A program made the position numbers and the translations under genes. The notes below the pieces were generated by a model. That model was not told the origin of the DNA. It saw nothing but the letters and a program-made list of their open reading frames with translations, and did no database searches. This document shows, piece after piece, positions 12,524 through 15,728 of a DNA stretch of 15,728 bases; position 1 is the first letter of the stretch; every line of letters begins with the position of its first letter. The stretch covers positions 1 through 15,728 of the forward strand of contig CACZSV010000200.1 in NCBI GenBank assembly GCA_902783925.1, read 5' to 3'. The stretch is from an uncultured Coriobacteriaceae bacterium (GTDB taxonomy: Bacteria; Actinomycetota; Coriobacteriia; Coriobacteriales; QAMH01).

Positions 12524-13609
12524 GTGGCAGTATTCGGCAAATCGTTGCGCGATTCACGTGGTGGATCGGGTGGCCGTTCGTCTAAGCAGGGGAGACATTC
12601 CTCGAACAGACGAAGCGCTCAGCAAAATGTGTCTGCACGGCAAAATGCTTCGCGTAGCGCAAGTCAAATGGACGCGAGGCTCCCGCGTGTAGATTCGAAT
12701 AACAACGTCGACATGAGGCGCAACACCTCGCGGCAAGCCGCCGTGTCCCAAACAGGGCAGGTGCGCAAGCCCCGTTCAAAGCGTGGTGCCAACCCCGGGG
12801 CTTCTACTGCGATGCAACCCTTGGGCACCGCCGATATGGGCGCTGCAAACGAGGCTATTGGCTCATACGCAGACCTTGCTCCTGTCGAAGGCACAAATCA
12901 AAAGCTCGGTCCAGTGGTGATATCCCTTCGCAATGTAACTAAGGTCTATCCTGCGCAGCCAAACCATCCGGCATTATCTGGAATCTCACTCGACATCCAC
13001 TCGGGCGAGTTCCTGTTTCTGGTGGGCCATTCCGGTTCTGGCAAATCGACGTTCATACGCATGTTGAACCGCGAAATCGTGCCATCGGGCGGCGAACTGA
13101 TGGTCGCTGGAGAAAACCTGCGCACAATTAAGAGCTGGCGAATCCCGTATCTGCGGCGAAACGTCGGCTGCGTCTTCCAAGACTTCAAGCTGCTGCCAAA
13201 CAAGACTGCATTCGAAAACGTCGCGTTTGCACTCGAGGTTATCGGCAAGTCACGACATGTCATCAATACACAGGTTCCCGAGGTCCTGCGACTCGTTGGC
13301 CTCGAGGCAAAGATGGATCAGCTGCCCGACCAGCTGTCTGGCGGCGAGCAGCAGCGTGTTTCCATTGCACGCTCTATCGTGAATAGACCTCCCATTCTTA
13401 TTTGCGACGAGCCCACGGGCAACCTCGACCCGCAGACTTCACTCGGAATCATGCGTTTGCTCGAGCGCATTAACCGCACGGGAACCACCATTCTCGTTGC
13501 AACGCATGACCGTGAGATGGTCGACCAGATGCGCCGCCGTGTTCTCGCCTTGGAAAACGGCATTCTTGTTCGCGATCAGAAGAAGGGAGTGTATGGCTAC
13601 GATGTCTAA
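12524..13609 (+). CDS. ftsE: Cell-division ABC ATPase FtsE with a long basic N-terminal extension
   Basis: FtsE is the cytoplasmic ATPase of the FtsEX complex, which controls cell-wall hydrolases at the division site. The ABC domain occupies residues ~131-350: Walker A GHSGSGKST (168-176), Q-loop FQD (218-220), signature LSGGEQQ (271-277), Walker B ILICDEP (291-297) and H-loop His328. FtsE usually has ~220-230 residues; this protein has 361. The extra ~130 residues at the N-terminus are rich in Ser, Arg, Gln and Asn. They hold far more Lys/Arg than Asp/Glu up to residue ~90 and look disordered. The start is supported by GGAG (12512-12515) and a promoter just upstream; no better internal start was found before the ABC domain. 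The stop overlaps ftsX by 17 bases, so the pair is coupled. Confidence 0.95.
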   Translation: MAVFGKSLRDSRGGSGGRSSKQGRHSSNRRSAQQNVSARQNASRSASQMDARLPRVDSNNNVDMRRNTSRQAAVSQTGQVRKPRSKRGANPGASTAMQPLGTADMGAANEAIGSYADLAPVEGTNQKLGPVVISLRNVTKVYPAQPNHPALSGISLDIHSGEFLFLVGHSGSGKSTFIRMLNREIVPSGGELMVAGENLRTIKSWRIPYLRRNVGCVFQDFKLLPNKTAFENVAFALEVIGKSRHVINTQVPEVLRLVGLEAKMDQLPDQLSGGEQQRVSIARSIVNRPPILICDEPTGNLDPQTSLGIMRLLERINRTGTTILVATHDREMVDQMRRRVLALENGILVRDQKKGVYGYDV

Positions 13610-14525
13610 GCTCATTTACTTCCTCAAAGAATCGATCATCAGCTCGCGTCGTAATCTCGGCACGACCATCGGTGGCATCATCACGATTTTCCTCTCGCTG
13701 CTCATGGTTGGCGTGACCATTGTCTTTTCGATTATGATCGGCAACCTGGCTGCTTCGTTCGAAGAAGAGGTTAATGTTCGTCTGTATATCTCTGACCAGG
13801 CAACAGATGCGCAGATCAAGACGTTGGATTCGTTCTTAGCATCCCTGCAAAACGATCAGGGCAACGTCGCATCCGTCGAATACAAGGACAAAGATGCGGT
13901 GCTGGCAGATTTTCAGCGTCAGACCACGAATAACCCCGATATCGTGAACCAGCTCGATGGCAATCCTCTCCCCAGAACCTATGTTCTCACCTTGCGTGAT
14001 ACGCACAAGGTCAAAGACACGGTCAATGCCATCTTGCAGAGCAGCTCGTTTACATCGATTGCGGACAATTCAAACGATCCGTCCGAATCCATAAAATATG
14101 GCCAAGGTACGGTCGAGCGCCTGTTTGCCGTTACCAATGTAATCAGGTATGCATGCGTCGTCGCGGTCGCACTGCTTGTGTTCATCTCGCTCGTGTTCCT
14201 CAACAACACGATTCGACTGGCGATTCTTGCTCGCCGCAGGGAGATCTCGATTATGCGGCTCGTCGGCGCCACAAACGGTTTTATTCGTGGGCCGTTTGTT
14301 ATGGAAGGTGCGCTCCAGGCGCTTGTGGGCGCGATATTTGCCATCATCGTCCTTTCGATAATGCGCGGAACACTTTTGCCGACCATCGAGAACACGGTGA
14401 GCTTCCTTCCCCTATCGGTTGACCCTGGCGTGTTTCCCATCGTGTATATTGTTCTCATCATCGCCGGCGTGATTATCGGTATGCTGGGTTCGGCAATTGC
14501 TATGCGACGCTACCTCAAGGTATAG
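13593..14525 (+). CDS. ftsX: Cell-division membrane protein FtsX
   Basis: FtsX is the membrane partner of FtsE; its outer domain regulates peptidoglycan hydrolases. It has 310 residues. Topology as expected: cytoplasmic N-terminus, TM1 ~24-50 (IITIFLSLLMVGVTIVFSIM), an outer domain ~51-183 (starting FEEEVNVRLYISDQATDAQI, containing NPLPRTYVLTL), TM2 ~184-206, TM3 ~236-257 and TM4 ~280-304. The cytoplasmic loop RREISIMRLVGAT after TM2 is the family signature. The start at 13593 (MATMSK) has AAGGGAG only 3 bases away; the ATG at 13602 has it 12 bases away, so either could be used. Both lie within the end of ftsE. An earlier in-frame ATG (13497) lies deep in ftsE and is not credible. Confidence 0.96.
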   Translation: MATMSKLIYFLKESIISSRRNLGTTIGGIITIFLSLLMVGVTIVFSIMIGNLAASFEEEVNVRLYISDQATDAQIKTLDSFLASLQNDQGNVASVEYKDKDAVLADFQRQTTNNPDIVNQLDGNPLPRTYVLTLRDTHKVKDTVNAILQSSSFTSIADNSNDPSESIKYGQGTVERLFAVTNVIRYACVVAVALLVFISLVFLNNTIRLAILARRREISIMRLVGATNGFIRGPFVMEGALQALVGAIFAIIVLSIMRGTLLPTIENTVSFLPLSVDPGVFPIVYIVLIIAGVIIGMLGSAIAMRRYLKV

Positions 14526-14553
14526 AATACGGGGTAGGCGAATTTGGCTTTTG

Positions 14554-14580
14554 CGAGGCCTTCCCGCCGGGAAGGCCTCG
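14554..14580. terminator. Perfect 12-bp hairpin between ftsX and eno
   Basis: CGAGGCCTTCCC (14554-14565) and GGGAAGGCCTCG (14569-14580) pair perfectly around a GCC loop. Neither side has a T-run, so it is not a canonical intrinsic terminator, though hairpins without U-tracts can end transcription in actinobacteria. It lies 24 bases upstream of the enolase start. It might also be an mRNA-stability element or partial terminator within an ftsEX-eno transcript, since no clear eno promoter was found. Confidence 0.6.
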
Positions 14581-14604
14581 TGTGTACATGAGAAAGGACA
14601 TGCA

Positions 14605-15728
14605 ATGAGCGTAATTATCGATGTGTACGGTCGCGAGGTACTTGATTCGCGCGGAAACCCCACGGTTGAGGTCGAGGTCACGCTCGATGATGGGGCGTTT
14701 GGACGTGCAACGGTTCCTTCGGGCGCGTCGACCGGCCAATTCGAGGCTGTCGAACTCCGCGATTCGGATTCTGCCCGCTATCTTGGCAAGGGCGTTGCGA
14801 CGGCTGTCGAGCATGTCAATATCGAAATTGCGGATGCGCTTATTGGTTTGGATGCATGTGACCAGCGTGAGGTCGATGCGGAGCTCATCGAGATCGACGG
14901 CACGCCCAACAAGGCGCAGTTCGGTGCAAATGCAATCCTGGGCACCTCGCTTGCCGTCGCGCGTGCGGCTGCAGAGTCTACCGAGCTCACCTTGTATAGC
15001 TACATTGGTGGCGCAAACGCTCATCTTCTGCCTACGCCCATGATGAATATTCTCAACGGCGGCGCGCATGCCGACAACACTGTCGACTTCCAGGAATTCA
15101 TGATTATGCCCGTTGGCGCTTCGAGCTTTACGGAAGGTCTGCGTTGGTGCGCCGAGATTTACCACACGCTCAAGAGTGTTCTCAAGGAGCGCGGGTATTC
15201 CACCGGTGTTGGTGACGAAGGCGGCTTCGCTCCCAATCTGGCTACGAACGAGGAGCCGCTGCAGCTCATCTCCGAGGCATGTAAGAAGGCGGGATACGAG
15301 CCGGGAACGCAGATTCGCTTTGCCATGGATCCAGCATCGACTGAATACTACGACGTCGAGACGGGCAAATATAAGCTTACCGGCGAGGGCAAGGAATTCA
15401 CGAGCGAGGAAATGGTCGATTACTGGGAAAAGCTTGTCGGCAAGTATCCCATCGTTTCCATCGAAGACGGCATGGCAGAAGAAGACTGGGATGGCTGGAA
15501 GCTTCTCACCGACCGCATTGGCGATCGCGTGCAGCTTGTTGGCGACGACCTGTTTGTCACGAACGCCGAGCGCCTGCAAAAGGGCATCGACCTTGGCGTT
15601 GCCAATTCAATCCTCATCAAGCTCAACCAGATCGGCAGTCTCACCGAGACGCTCGATACAATCGAGCTGGCAAAAACACATGGCTACACCTGCGTGGTGA
15701 GCCATCGCAGCGGAGAAAGCGAAGACAC
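14605..15728 (+). CDS. eno: Enolase, 5' part (3' end outside window)
   Basis: Enolase interconverts 2-phosphoglycerate and phosphoenolpyruvate in glycolysis. The frame is open to the window edge; 374 residues are visible, and about 50 are missing compared with the usual ~425-430. Seen: GREVLDSRGNPTVEVEV at the N-terminus; PSGASTG; MMNILNGGAHADN and QEFMIMP; GDEGGFAPNL; the metal ligands Asp242 (FAMDPAS), Glu287 (SIEDGMAEEDW) and Asp314 (VGDDLFVTN); catalytic Lys339 (LIKLNQIGS); and His367-Arg368-Ser369 (VVSHRSGE). The ATG at 14605 has AAAGGA about 7 bases upstream. There is no sign of a frameshift. The gene follows ftsX across a perfect hairpin. Confidence 0.98.
   Translation, partial: MSVIIDVYGREVLDSRGNPTVEVEVTLDDGAFGRATVPSGASTGQFEAVELRDSDSARYLGKGVATAVEHVNIEIADALIGLDACDQREVDAELIEIDGTPNKAQFGANAILGTSLAVARAAAESTELTLYSYIGGANAHLLPTPMMNILNGGAHADNTVDFQEFMIMPVGASSFTEGLRWCAEIYHTLKSVLKERGYSTGVGDEGGFAPNLATNEEPLQLISEACKKAGYEPGTQIRFAMDPASTEYYDVETGKYKLTGEGKEFTSEEMVDYWEKLVGKYPIVSIEDGMAEEDWDGWKLLTDRIGDRVQLVGDDLFVTNAERLQKGIDLGVANSILIKLNQIGSLTETLDTIELAKTHGYTCVVSHRSGESED

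Noticed and set aside
14515..15579. A 354-codon minus-strand frame opposite eno
   Set aside because: It mirrors the enolase codons; the plus-strand product has all catalytic residues, so the antisense frame is a shadow.

Overview
The window looks like a piece of a Gram-positive actinobacterial chromosome, most likely Coriobacteriia (Eggerthella/Slackia/Cryptobacterium relatives). I infer this from a roughly mid-50s GC content judged by eye, a two-subunit transketolase, ftsE-ftsX-eno order, a HEAT-repeat protein of a type I associate with that class, and a large STAND-ATPase/SARP-type (BTAD) regulator. The genus cannot be fixed from the sequence alone. No RNA gene, insertion sequence, phage gene, CRISPR array or origin was seen, and no gene-free stretch exceeds 300 bases.

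Layout. (1) 1-1773: the 3' part of a citrate synthase gene, then a 210-residue HEAT-like protein of unknown role. (2) 1795-6535: a block made almost entirely of regulators. A minus-strand gene with a possible ribbon-helix-helix domain is divergent from a plus-strand pair: a protein with a receiver-like fold pattern and an XRE-type HTH protein. A terminator follows, then a 184-base intergenic region full of dyads. Next come a small one-TM protein and, translationally coupled to it, an 877-residue regulator with an N-terminal P-loop ATPase and a C-terminal SARP DNA-binding/BTAD module. (3) 6611-10489: secA and prfB, 12 bases apart. (4) 10606-12392: split transketolase genes with their own promoter. 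(5) 12524-14525: ftsE-ftsX, overlapping, with a clear promoter. (6) 14605-end: eno, truncated by the window edge.

How the parts work together. Regions 1 and 3-6 are housekeeping: central carbon metabolism (citrate synthase, transketolase, enolase), Sec export, translation termination and division-site control of cell-wall hydrolysis. The unusual part is region 2. Copies of one short motif, consensus AAAYSATGGTWTG, lie in the divergent region (2382-2395) and twice upstream of the small-TM/SARP pair (3521-3534, 3543-3556). A related palindrome, AAACAATTGTTT, sits at the start of the XRE gene. This suggests that a regulator encoded in the block controls itself, the divergent gene and the SARP operon. 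That is inference; no target outside the block can be seen here.

Other points of interest are an RF2 whose stop-codon recognition tripeptide reads Ser-Pro-Thr instead of Ser-Pro-Phe, an FtsE with a ~130-residue basic N-terminal extension, and a perfect 12-bp hairpin without a U-tract between ftsX and eno.
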